10,032 nt of DNA from Betaproteobacteria bacterium (GCA_026710225.1 JAPORI010000129.1:1-10032), one strand, 5' to 3'; shown: positions 1 to 5,875, numbered from the stretch's first letter. Numbers and translations: made by a program. Notes: generated from the sequence alone by a model not told the origin.

Positions 1-229
1 GCACGGACCGGCGCTCGGAAGGGGGCGAGCCGGGCGCGGCGCTCCCGCCACTGCCTCCTGCCAGTCCTTTTTCCTGGATCCTTTAGTGTGATACAGGTCC
101 ATCGCCATCTTGCCGTCTTGGTTGGCTGGCCAAGGGCGAAGTCGAACCGCCTACACAAGGATTTTCAGACGCTTTCCCGGCTAAATAAGCAGTTCTGCGG
201 ATTGTTGACCTGTTGCTAGGAAACCCGAA
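1..229. other. Gene-free left edge
   Basis: No convincing gene is seen here. On the plus strand two frames close by about position 91. The third stays open to about 219 but encodes an Arg/Cys-rich string without recognisable motifs or a start. On the minus strand a frame is open from an ATG at 108 (second ATG at 102) to the left edge, giving 36 codons that could be the beginning of a gene running off the window. It has no ribosome binding site and no recognisable sequence, so it is not called. The one recognisable element is the tRNA-Phe-like fragment listed separately. Base composition falls from very GC-rich at the edge to AT-rich near 180-230. Confidence 0.5.
123..168 (-). pseudogene. tRNA-Phe 3'-half remnant (possible old att site)
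   Basis: Read on the minus strand, this stretch carries an anticodon loop CTGAAAA (anticodon GAA, Phe), a GTGT-type variable region, and a T arm with stem GGCGG/TCGCC (one G-U pair) around the canonical loop TTCGACT. An acceptor 3' strand CTTGGCC then A follows. Compared from memory with proteobacterial tRNA-Phe, the 46 nt differ at about six positions plus one extra G before the CCA. The 5' half is not there: the anticodon stem does not pair well and no D arm sits at the right distance. A weak acceptor-like GGTCAAC lies about 10 nt too far upstream. It is therefore a decayed gene or the tRNA-derived repeat left by an integrative element, not a functional tRNA. Confidence 0.5.
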
Positions 230-396
230 GCCTTATTCCACTTTTCTTTGGCAAAATGGAATAAAATGCCGGGTTATCACACGAGAATGGAATAAGAATT
301 GCCTTATTCTGCTTTTTTGCGACAAAATGGAATAATGCCCTGGATTATCACACGAGAATGGAATAAGAATTGCCTTATTCCACTTTTTCGTGATAA
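230..396. repeat. 71-bp tandem repeat / five-site operator array
   Basis: Units at 230-300 and 301-371 match at about 59 of 71 positions, and a third partial unit runs 372-396. Each unit contains two sites of one 23-bp pattern, TTATCAC-N7-TGGAATAAG, in opposite orientations. Reverse sites are at 232-254, 303-325 and 374-396; forward sites at 274-296 and 345-367, with starts spaced alternately 42 and 29 bp. Both forward sites and the last reverse site match the pattern fully; the other two are degenerate in the TTATCAC half. Extra TGGAATAA half-sites lie at 257-264 and 328-335. TGGAATAAG (359-367) and CTTATTCCA (374-382) form a perfect 9-bp inverted repeat. The array lies directly before fic, which encodes a C-terminal winged helix, so cooperative autorepression is the likely role (inference). 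Confidence 0.75.
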
Positions 397-399
397 AAT
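370..399 (+). promoter_or_regulatory. Putative fic promoter under operator site 5
   Basis: A -35-like TTGCCT (370-375) and a -10-like TAAAAT (394-399) are separated by 18 bp. The promoter lies almost wholly within operator site 374-396, so a protein bound there would exclude RNA polymerase. A start point 7 nt beyond the -10 falls on the ATG at 407, making the first message leaderless. The same boxes recur in weaker form 71 bp upstream (TTGCCT at 299-304), so older promoter copies may be embedded in the array. Confidence 0.5.
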
Positions 400-406
400 G
401 ACAAAT

Positions 407-481
407 ATGCGGGCGGTTTCCCAATCATTTCTATCGGCATTGTCCCTGTTGATCGCAATTTGCGCGCTCGGATCGGCATGA
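407..481 (+). CDS. Small hydrophobic leader ORF before fic (24 aa)
   Basis: ATG at 407 (an in-frame alternative at 398) opens a 24-codon frame whose product is mostly Leu/Ala/Ser/Ile, resembling a bare signal peptide or a membrane-inserting microprotein. Its TGA (479-481) overlaps the fic ATG (478-480) as ATGA, the usual geometry for translational coupling. No Shine-Dalgarno is visible, but the predicted transcript start coincides with A407, so a leaderless start is plausible. It may only serve to bring ribosomes to fic, which itself lacks a ribosome binding site. Chance is the alternative, since it is very short and lacks homologs I recognise. Confidence 0.35.
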   Translation: MRAVSQSFLSALSLLIAICALGSA

Positions 482-1629
482 AACTGTCCGAATATCAGGC
501 CGGTTCTTTTGAGACGGAAGGGGATGGCAGCTTTTTTCGCCCCGCCCTGCTCAACCAGCCCCTTGAAATAGACAGTCCGTTGCTGCATCAGCAGCTGGAA
601 AAGGCTTCCCATGCCTTGGGCACTCTCAACAGCATGGCCAAACTGGTGCCCAACATCGACTTGTTCATAAACTGCATTTCCTTTCCGGAGGCAACTTCGT
701 CCAGCAGGATAGAAGGCACCCAGACCACCATCAGCGACAGTTTCAAGAAAGAAAAGCACATTCCAATCGAAAAGCGCGACGACTGGCAGGAAGTGCAACT
801 GTACATCAAGGCGCTCAATCAGGCAGTTGCCCGACTTGGTCAACTGCCGATAGCCAATCGGCTAATAAGGGAGACACATGCCATTTTGATGTCTTCCCGG
901 CGCGGGACCAACAAGGCACCGGGCGAGTACAGAAAGAGCCAGAACTGGATTGGCGGCAATTCGCTGCAAACAGCCGTCTTCGTTCCGCCCCGCCATCTGC
1001 ACATCGCCGATCTGATGGCGGATCTGGAAAAGTTTCTCAACGACAAGGAGCACCCGCTGCCGGAACTGGTCAGGATTGGCATTGCCCACTACCAGTTCGA
1101 GGCAATCCACCCCTTTCTCGACGGCAATGGCCGAGTGGGGCGGATGCTGATTGTTCTTTTTCTGCTTGCCAACCGCCTGCTGGACAAGCCGCTGCTGTAT
1201 ATTTCGGTGTTCTTCGAAAAGCACCGACAAATCTACTATGACAAGCTCACCCGGGTACACAGGCACAACGACCTGGCCGGCTGGCTGCTTTTTTTTCTGG
1301 AAGGGATAGAGCAAGTGGCACTGTTTTCAAGCGATACATTGCAGCAAACCCTCGATTTGAAAAGCCGCCTCGAAAAGAAAATACGCGCCGAAACCGGGAA
1401 TCGGGCCCGCAACAATCTGCGCTTGCTCGATTATGCATTTGCAAGTCCATCCCTTGAAATAGCCGACATTGCCAACCATCTGCAAGTCGTCTATACAACC
1501 GCAAGCAACACCGCCAAGGATCTGGAGCGTCTGCAAATCCTGCAAAAAGTCTCCGTTGGCAAACGCAACAAGCTGTTGCTATTTGCACCCTATCTGAACA
1601 TCCTGCAACGCCCGTTCATCGACTGCTGA
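478..1629 (+). CDS. Fic-family protein AMP-transferase with winged-helix C-terminus
   Basis: Fic enzymes transfer AMP (sometimes other nucleotide groups) from a nucleotide to Ser/Thr/Tyr hydroxyls of target proteins in the cytoplasm. The 383-aa product shows an N-terminal Fic_N region with the inhibitory-helix motif S-x-x-x-E-G (S75 to E79-G80), marking a class II, self-inhibited Fic. The catalytic motif is complete: HPFLDGNGRVGR at 211-222 with H211 as general base. A C-terminal region (about 315-370) has a helix-turn-helix/winged-helix look (ADIANHLQVVYTTASNTAKD). I chose ATG 478 over the in-frame TTG at 460 because it overlaps the leader-ORF stop and the product begins MKLSEYQAG; neither start has a clear Shine-Dalgarno. 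DNA binding by the C-terminus to the array 230-396 is inferred. The gene has only one GCCGGC site in 1.15 kb, unlike most genes to its right, which suggests separate origin. No separate antitoxin gene is seen. Family assignment is secure; target unknown. Confidence 0.9.
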   Translation: MKLSEYQAGSFETEGDGSFFRPALLNQPLEIDSPLLHQQLEKASHALGTLNSMAKLVPNIDLFINCISFPEATSSSRIEGTQTTISDSFKKEKHIPIEKRDDWQEVQLYIKALNQAVARLGQLPIANRLIRETHAILMSSRRGTNKAPGEYRKSQNWIGGNSLQTAVFVPPRHLHIADLMADLEKFLNDKEHPLPELVRIGIAHYQFEAIHPFLDGNGRVGRMLIVLFLLANRLLDKPLLYISVFFEKHRQIYYDKLTRVHRHNDLAGWLLFFLEGIEQVALFSSDTLQQTLDLKSRLEKKIRAETGNRARNNLRLLDYAFASPSLEIADIANHLQVVYTTASNTAKDLERLQILQKVSVGKRNKLLLFAPYLNILQRPFIDC

Positions 1630-1635
1630 AGGCCT

Positions 1636-1690
1636 CCGCCGGCACGAAAACCTGAGCGAATTGGCTCCTTTTGCGCCGGCGGCCGGTTTT
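1636..1690 (+). terminator. Long imperfect hairpin after fic, probable terminator
   Basis: Beginning 6 bp after the fic stop, paired blocks nest around the loop GAATTG: CCGCCGGC (1636-1643) with GCCGGCGG (1675-1682), AAAA (1647-1650) with TTTT (1669-1672), and GAGC (1654-1657) with GCTC (1664-1667), separated by small bulges. A short T run (1687-1690) follows 4 nt after the stem, so termination for fic is plausible, though the T tract is weak. The right arm overlaps the -35 region of the next promoter. Confidence 0.45.
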
Positions 1691-1700
1691 GTGGTATAAT
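1671..1700 (+). promoter_or_regulatory. Extended -10 promoter for the unknown-protein gene
   Basis: TGGTATAAT (1692-1700) is a perfect extended -10 (TG-n-TATAAT), with a half-matching -35 TTGCGC at 1671-1676 and an 18-bp spacer. It is the best promoter match in the window. Transcription would begin near 1707, shortly before the AAAGGGGG ribosome binding site at 1722-1729. Confidence 0.7.
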
Positions 1701-1734
1701 AGATGTAGACATTCTGCCCAGAAAGGGGGTTCAC

Positions 1735-1821
1735 ATGCAAGAGCGCAAATCACTGAGCGATACGGGCGGCCGGCCCGGCGGTTGCGCTGCAACTGCCGGC
1801 TGCCGACAGCAGCGCCGATGA
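1735..1821 (+). CDS. Small leader ORF with strong RBS, coupled to next gene (28 aa)
   Basis: The best Shine-Dalgarno in the window (AAAGGGGG, 1722-1729, 5 nt spacing) precedes an ATG opening 28 codons (MQERKSLSDTGGRPGG...). Its TGA (1819-1821) overlaps the ATG of the following gene (1818-1820) as ATGA. The product is Arg/Gly-rich with two Cys and is not a signal peptide. Two readings fit. It may be a translated leader that delivers ribosomes to the downstream gene, whose own start has no Shine-Dalgarno. Or a frameshift (natural or from sequencing) may separate the true N-terminus from the rest of the protein; the main frame is open upstream through this segment, which keeps that possible. Confidence 0.5.
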   Translation: MQERKSLSDTGGRPGGCAATAGCRQQRR

Positions 1822-2999
1822 GCACTGCCGGCATCGATCCGGCAGGAACCGCCGGCACACCGAGCGCACCGGATTCGCCCGGCGCCAATCAGAACCCGGC
1901 CGACTTCAAAGGCCAGCAGGTTGAAGTAGTCAACAGCAATCAACAAGCCAGCGATGCCGGCGAGCCGGTGGCAATCGATCAGTGGAAGCTGATAAACGAA
2001 GAGGCCTCTTCGCTGCAAGACGGCGATGCTGCGCTGACTTTTGATGTTGATCCGGATGATGCGCAACCACTGCCGGCGCAACAAAAACCATCCGAGCGCA
2101 CAGCCGGGCCGGCTGCCGCTTTGCCGGCCAGCGAAGTTGCAGCCAGGAATGCCACAGTTGCATCTGGCACACCGTCCCAACCGCAAACGCCGGCCGTATC
2201 GTCGGCCGAGATCAGTCAATCGGTAAATCAGGCAAAACGAGGCGGCATCCTGGGCGCCATCATCTCGCTGGTCAACGTGATCAAGAATTTCTTTTTGCCG
2301 GCGGCGGCCACTGCCGCCGGCACATCGGCTAGCGAAAACCAGCCCAACAGCAGCCTGTGGATGCAGGCGGTTGCCAAGTTTCAAGACGCGCTGGCAACAG
2401 TTCCCGAAACCCGCAGCCGGATAACAAACGAGACTGCCGAGCTGACCGGCGAGGTACCCGAACTGCAAGAGGCGCTGAGCAAAAAGGGCGACCATCCAGT
2501 CAAGAAGATCATCGACCCGGCCCAGACACTGGAAGCGCTCAAGAACAAAAGGTTGGCCCTGGATGCACTCGCCGCCCACCCGGACCTGGCAACCGATAGA
2601 AGGGAGAAACTGGCCGGCAACATTCAGACGGCGGCAAAGGTGATCGCCAATGTGATGGAGACAAGATATGCACCGGTAACCGAGGAACTCAGGCCGCTGG
2701 AAAAATCATCGCTGCGCGCCTTCGGAATACCCGGCGGCGGCAACCCCTATGTTGACATGAGCAGCAACAAGCAGCTGTTTTCATCAGTGGAGGACAGGAA
2801 TGTGCGCAACTGGCTTGCCAACGCCCTGGAAATTCTCGATACGGCGGGCCGGCTGCTGGTCGATTCGACAGCCGGCCGCGACAGCGATGTTGATGTCGGC
2901 GAGCTGCAAAGACAGTTCAAGTCGTTTGAACGGGAATCGGCTGCACAAAAGGCCTTTGCGCACGCAAGCCTGCTTGCCGCGACCCAGGATGCCGATTAA
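1818..2999 (+). CDS. Hypothetical protein, disordered Ala/Pro/Ser-rich N-terminus
   Basis: I do not recognise this 393-aa product. Residues 1-140 are low complexity (Ala, Pro, Ser, Thr, Gln, Gly) and probably disordered. Residues 142-168 are hydrophobic or amphipathic (GGILGAIISLVNVIKNFF, then Ala/Thr-rich), and 175-393 look helical and charged. No Cys occurs from residue 1 on, and there is no Sec signal peptide. A Ser/Thr/Pro-rich disordered N-terminus, one hydrophobic stretch and a helical C-terminus resemble substrates of specialised secretion systems such as type III effectors or translocators, but this is only a resemblance. D355-S-D-V-D is a weak calcium-loop-like string lacking the final Glu. 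The start is ATG 1818, coupled to the leader ORF. The frame stays open upstream to 1671, but that would begin inside the promoter. Many GCCGGC sites and codon use match the rightward genes better than fic. Confidence 0.7.
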   Translation: MSTAGIDPAGTAGTPSAPDSPGANQNPADFKGQQVEVVNSNQQASDAGEPVAIDQWKLINEEASSLQDGDAALTFDVDPDDAQPLPAQQKPSERTAGPAAALPASEVAARNATVASGTPSQPQTPAVSSAEISQSVNQAKRGGILGAIISLVNVIKNFFLPAAATAAGTSASENQPNSSLWMQAVAKFQDALATVPETRSRITNETAELTGEVPELQEALSKKGDHPVKKIIDPAQTLEALKNKRLALDALAAHPDLATDRREKLAGNIQTAAKVIANVMETRYAPVTEELRPLEKSSLRAFGIPGGGNPYVDMSSNKQLFSSVEDRNVRNWLANALEILDTAGRLLVDSTAGRDSDVDVGELQRQFKSFERESAAQKAFAHASLLAATQDAD

Positions 3000-3029
3000 T
3001 TAACCGGCAAAGCCGGCCGGGTTTAAAAT
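3000..3029 (+). promoter_or_regulatory. Putative promoter of rhodanese gene
   Basis: A TTAACC (3000-3005) and TAAAAT (3024-3029) pair with 18-bp spacing directly follows the preceding stop codon. The CCGGC/GCCGG pair at 3004-3008 and 3012-3016 lies in the spacer and could be a weak terminator stem for the upstream gene. The ATG at 3028 overlaps the -10, which is why the later ATG at 3067 is preferred as the rhodanese start. Confidence 0.4.
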
Positions 3030-3066
3030 GGAGGCCGTCTTTTGCCAAACCAACCGGACCAAGCAG

Positions 3067-3519
3067 ATGAATCAGGAAAAACTCGCTCAGCTCGCGGCCG
3101 AAAAAGCCGCAAAACTCAACCTGCCCTACGCGGGTGCCTTCACCCCGCCGGAGGCTCTCGCCTATGTCAATGAAGTCGCCGATTCGGTGATCGTCGATGT
3201 CAGGACCAGGCCCGAACTCAACTATGTGGGCAGGATACCCAAGGCGGTTGAAATCGAGTGGCAGGTCTGGCCGGAAATGAGCATCAACGACAAGTTCATC
3301 GACGAGCTAAAGAACATCGACATCCACGAGGAGACGCCGGTGCTGTTCATCTGCCGCTCAGGAGTGCGTTCGCATCATGCCGCCCTTGCCGCCCACAGCG
3401 CCGGCTACAAGAAGGCGTTCAACATTCTCGAGGGTTTCGAGGGCGACCTGAACACCGACAAGCAGCGCAGCCGCTCCAACGGCTGGCGCTTCCACGGCCT
3501 GCCCTGGCACCAGAACTAG
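3067..3519 (+). CDS. Rhodanese-like single-domain protein
   Basis: Rhodaneses move sulfane sulfur through a cysteine persulfide. The 150-aa product has one rhodanese fold: an N-terminal helix, the substrate-side DVRTRPE (strand-loop), G-R-I-P-x-A, and the active-site loop CRSGVRS with the catalytic Cys about two thirds along. It then has NILEGFEGD and a C-terminal GWRFHGLPWHQ typical of a family widespread in betaproteobacteria. No signal peptide, so cytoplasmic. ATG 3067 gives the usual N-terminus (MNQEKLAQLA); ATG 3028 would add 13 residues but overlaps the likely -10 box. Its sulfur acceptor is unknown. It converges on glmU with 14 bp between stop codons and no room for a clear terminator. 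Specific substrate cannot be told from sequence. Confidence 0.9.
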   Translation: MNQEKLAQLAAEKAAKLNLPYAGAFTPPEALAYVNEVADSVIVDVRTRPELNYVGRIPKAVEIEWQVWPEMSINDKFIDELKNIDIHEETPVLFICRSGVRSHHAALAAHSAGYKKAFNILEGFEGDLNTDKQRSRSNGWRFHGLPWHQN

Positions 3520-3533
3520 CTGCCTCGGGGCCG

Positions 3534-4961
3534 CTACTTCCTTTTAGGTCGCCGGCGGATACGAGCGCCGGCCTTGGCAGCAGCAGCCGGCTTGCCGGGG
3601 CGCCTGATCGTTGTCTGCCGAGCCCGAGCGAAAGCCAGTTGATCGCAGCCAACATCCCTGGTGATCACCGATCCGGCTGCCACCTGGGCATCATCCCCCA
3701 CCTTGACCGGTGAGACCAGCATCGTTCCGGCGCCGATCATCGTCCGCTTGCCGACTTGCGAATGATGCTTGTTGGTACCGTCATAGTTGCAAAAGACGGT
3801 GCCGGCACCGATATTGACATGCTCGCCCAGGCTGACATCACCCAGATAGGCCAGATGCTTGGCGGTGGCCCGCCGGCCAAGATCGGCATTTTTAACCTCG
3901 ACGAAGTTGCCAATCCGCGACCGGTCGGCCAGCTCAGTCTTGCTGCGCAGCCGGGCATAGGGGCCGATTTCACAGTTGCGGCCGGCTTGCGTCCCGGCAA
4001 CATGACAAAACGCTTCAACCCTGGTGCCGGCACCCAGTTTCGAGTCTCTAATCAGGCAATAGGGGGCGATGCTCACATCGGCTGCCAGGCGCACATCGCC
4101 TTCAAACACGACATTGCGGTCGATGTAGACGCCGGCGGCAGCCTGCAAGCTGCCGCGCAGACTTACTGATTCGATTGCGGAAAACACCACCCCCCTGGCG
4201 GCAAGCGCAGCCAGCCGCTGCGCCCCCAGGCGCGCCTGCACCGCGGCCAGTTGCGCCGGTGAATTTATTCCCGCCGCCTCGTCCTCGGCAACCTCGACGG
4301 TTTTGACCGCAAGGCCATCGGCAGCCGCCCGCGCAACCAGATCGGGAAGCATGCGCTCCTTTTGTTTGCGGCCGTAGCCGATCCTGGCTATGTTTTGCCT
4401 GAGCCAGGCCAGCGGCACCGCCACCGGCCCGGCATCGCATTCGCCGATGCGCCGCTGGGCGGCGCTTGCATCCTTCTCCCCGACTATCGCTACCGGCTGG
4501 CCGGCCGCAGCGCGGATGATCCGACCGTAGCCGGTCGGAGTCGACGGCCGCATGGTCAGGTTGGCATAGGCGCCGGCTCGTGCCTGCGCCACCAGCCGGC
4601 GCAGCGACGCGCTGGCTAGCATCACCACATCACCGTGCATCACCAGCACCACGCCGGAGCCGGTCAGGCCACGCATACCGCACTGCAAGGCATCAGCAGT
4701 GCCCAGCCGCCGCCGTTGCAGGCGGAAAAAGACTTTTTTCGCCAGCCTTTCCTGGCCAACGACCGCTTTTTTAACCTGGGCGGCACCGGCGCCGATCACG
4801 ACATGAATCCGATCCGGCTTGAGACTGGTTGCGGTGGCCAGCACCCGCTCGATCATGGTCTTGCCGCCGACTTGATGGAGAACCTTGGGCAGCGACGAAC
4901 CCATCCGGGTGCCCTCGCCGGCGGCCAGAATTATGATGTGCAACGGTCTTGACGCGGACAT
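3534..4961 (-). CDS. glmU: Bifunctional GlcNAc-1-P uridyltransferase / GlcN-1-P acetyltransferase
   Basis: GlmU acetylates glucosamine-1-phosphate and then couples it to UTP to give UDP-GlcNAc for peptidoglycan and lipid A, in the cytoplasm as a trimer. The 475-aa length is near the usual 455-460. The N-terminal pyrophosphorylase motif is LAAGEGTRMGSSLPKVLH (12-29). Left-handed beta-helix hexapeptides fill about 265-440. Acetyltransferase residues are intact: R338, K357, H369, Y372 and N392 (in CNYDGTNK), aligned by eye with E. coli R333, K351, H363, Y366 and N386. The uridyltransferase pocket is less orthodox: D111 and N233 are kept, but positions matching E. coli Gln79, Glu154 and Asn169 read Arg85, Gly161 and Asp176. 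YGDVP has become HGDVV and the GEYYITD stretch KERMLPD. The Ala/Arg/Lys tail (458-475) is long and basic. Start ATG 4961 is at the expected distance from the nucleotide-binding loop. Stand-alone, divergent from the SCO gene. Confidence 0.93.
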   Translation of the reverse strand: MSASRPLHIIILAAGEGTRMGSSLPKVLHQVGGKTMIERVLATATSLKPDRIHVVIGAGAAQVKKAVVGQERLAKKVFFRLQRRRLGTADALQCGMRGLTGSGVVLVMHGDVVMLASASLRRLVAQARAGAYANLTMRPSTPTGYGRIIRAAAGQPVAIVGEKDASAAQRRIGECDAGPVAVPLAWLRQNIARIGYGRKQKERMLPDLVARAAADGLAVKTVEVAEDEAAGINSPAQLAAVQARLGAQRLAALAARGVVFSAIESVSLRGSLQAAAGVYIDRNVVFEGDVRLAADVSIAPYCLIRDSKLGAGTRVEAFCHVAGTQAGRNCEIGPYARLRSKTELADRSRIGNFVEVKNADLGRRATAKHLAYLGDVSLGEHVNIGAGTVFCNYDGTNKHHSQVGKRTMIGAGTMLVSPVKVGDDAQVAAGSVITRDVGCDQLAFARARQTTIRRPGKPAAAAKAGARIRRRPKRK

Positions 4962-5004
4962 GATGGTAATCGTGCTTTCGCGTCCGGTTTTGGCCGCGAA
5001 AACA

Positions 5005-5014
5005 AGATTCTACC
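5005..5014 (-). promoter_or_regulatory. Putative glmU -10 element
   Basis: On the minus strand GGTAGAATCT holds a TAGAAT -10 (5012 down to 5007), giving a 5' leader of about 40 nt before the glmU ATG. No convincing -35 is seen. The identical 10-mer lies before the C-S lyase gene (5868-5877), supporting a shared promoter form. Confidence 0.4.
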
Positions 5015-5136
5015 TGCATCCGGCAGCCGTCCGGCGGTAGGCAGATGCAAAATCAGGCCCGCTGAATCCGGCTCGCTGCCCGAAGCGATGATCGCAACCA
5101 GCGCGGCCCGGCACACCGAGGGGGCGGCGGATGTAA

Positions 5137-5142
5137 TAAAAT
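5137..5142 (+). promoter_or_regulatory. Putative SCO-gene -10, nearly leaderless
   Basis: TAAAAT lies 9 nt before the ATG at 5152, in an AT-rich island inside GC-rich sequence (GTAATAAAATTAG). Initiation 7 nt after it would leave about 2 nt of leader, and there is no Shine-Dalgarno before the ATG. The -35 region has no clear match. Confidence 0.4.
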
Positions 5143-5151
5143 TAGCCGGTC

Positions 5152-5826
5152 ATGTCCGAAAAAATGCTGTTGACCGCCGCTGCCGTGCTGCTTGCCAATG
5201 TTGCAAGCGCCCAGCATCAGTATCAGGAAACGCCGGCCGATCAGATCGTCGGCCAGGCGATTGACCAGATTGGTGCCGGAGCCGGCATCAAGCATCACCA
5301 CCACCACGAGTTGCCGCCGACTGGTGACTTTGCATCCGATTCACTGCACCAGCTCGATGCGGTGTGGACCGACAGCGATGGAGAGCAACTGCAAATTGCC
5401 GACCTTGGCCCGCATCCGCTGGTGGCGGCAATGATCTACACTTCCTGTGAATACGCCTGCCCGCTGATCGTCGGCAAAATGATGGAGATATACGACGGGC
5501 TGGATGAGGCGGTGCGCGCCGACACCCGCTTCGTGCTGTTCTCCTTTGATCCGCAACGCGACACGCCGGAAAAAATCAATTCTTACCGGCAAGAGCGCGG
5601 GATCGACAAGCAGGAATGGAGCGTGCTCACTGCCGACGACGAGGCCGCCCAACAGCTGGCGCTGGCGCTGGGAGTGCGCTACCAGCCAACCCCGGACGGG
5701 GAATTCGCCCATTCGAACATAATCACCGTCATCGACCGGCTGGGAGTTCCCTCTTTCCAGTTGCTTGGTCTTGACGAACCGGCAGCCGAGGCGATTGCCG
5801 CAGTGGGCCAGGCCCACCGACACTAA
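5152..5826 (+). CDS. SCO1/SenC/PrrC-family copper-binding thiol protein
   Basis: SCO proteins deliver copper to, or reduce, the CuA site of cytochrome c oxidase on the outer face of the inner membrane. The 224-aa product starts with a short signal sequence (Leu/Ala-rich 5-19, likely cleavage after ASA at 20). A thioredoxin-like fold follows with the copper motif CEYAC (C99 and C103, then Pro), DPQRDTPE (133-140), and the third ligand H187 in FAHSNIITVID. A run of five histidines (48-52) in the linker before the core domain is unusual and may hold extra metal. No oxidase or assembly gene adjoins it within the window, so the partner is unknown; a general redox role is possible. ATG 5152 is chosen because it gives the signal peptide; an in-frame ATG at 5164 would also do. 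Confidence 0.9.
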   Translation: MSEKMLLTAAAVLLANVASAQHQYQETPADQIVGQAIDQIGAGAGIKHHHHHELPPTGDFASDSLHQLDAVWTDSDGEQLQIADLGPHPLVAAMIYTSCEYACPLIVGKMMEIYDGLDEAVRADTRFVLFSFDPQRDTPEKINSYRQERGIDKQEWSVLTADDEAAQQLALALGVRYQPTPDGEFAHSNIITVIDRLGVPSFQLLGLDEPAAEAIAAVGQAHRH

Positions 5827-5840
5827 AAAAGCATCCGGCA

Positions 5841-5859
5841 GCCGGGCAAGCAACCCGGC
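5841..5859. other. Perfect 6-bp hairpin in SCO / C-S lyase gap
   Basis: GCCGGG (5841-5846) and CCCGGC (5854-5859) flank the loop CAAGCAA. No T run follows on the plus strand, so it is a poor intrinsic terminator for the SCO gene; on the minus strand a T run is 11-16 nt away. It sits just upstream of the next promoter and could equally be an operator. Confidence 0.35.
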
Positions 5860-5866
5860 AAGCCGC

Positions 5867-5875
5867 TGGTAGAAT
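5867..5875 (+). promoter_or_regulatory. Extended -10 promoter of C-S lyase/argA operon
   Basis: TGGTAGAAT is an extended -10 (TG-n-TAGAAT) ending 30 nt before the ATG at 5906, which leaves a leader of roughly 23 nt. No good -35 is seen, as is common for extended -10 promoters. No Shine-Dalgarno precedes the start. Confidence 0.55.

Noticed and set aside
1..108. Minus-strand open frame from ATG 108 running off the left edge
   Set aside because: Only 36 codons are visible, with no ribosome binding site, no recognisable motif and no strong codon bias; chance is as likely as a partial gene.
355..360. Promoter copies within the first two repeat units as active promoters
   Set aside because: Boxes there are weaker (no good -10 after 304), and transcripts from them would only lengthen the leader; not supported beyond the third unit.
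230..396. CRISPR array
   Set aside because: The repeats are tandem 71-bp units with internal inverted symmetry and no unique spacers of even length; they fit an operator array.
460..477. TTG 460 as the fic start
   Set aside because: It adds only six residues, has no ribosome binding site, and the ATG at 478 overlaps the preceding stop codon.
1671..1817. N-terminal extension of the unknown protein from TTG 1671
   Set aside because: The TTG falls in the promoter -35 and the terminator hairpin; transcription from TGGTATAAT would start after it. The good ribosome binding site at 1722-1729 serves a different frame.
2867..2920. EF-hand calcium site in the unknown protein (D355-S-D-V-D)
   Set aside because: The loop lacks the glycine at position 6 and the acidic residue at position 12.
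4931..5116. Minus-strand 61-codon frame overlapping the glmU start
   Set aside because: It begins with GTG, overlaps the first codons of glmU by 31 bp, covers the presumed glmU promoter, and shows no recognisable sequence.
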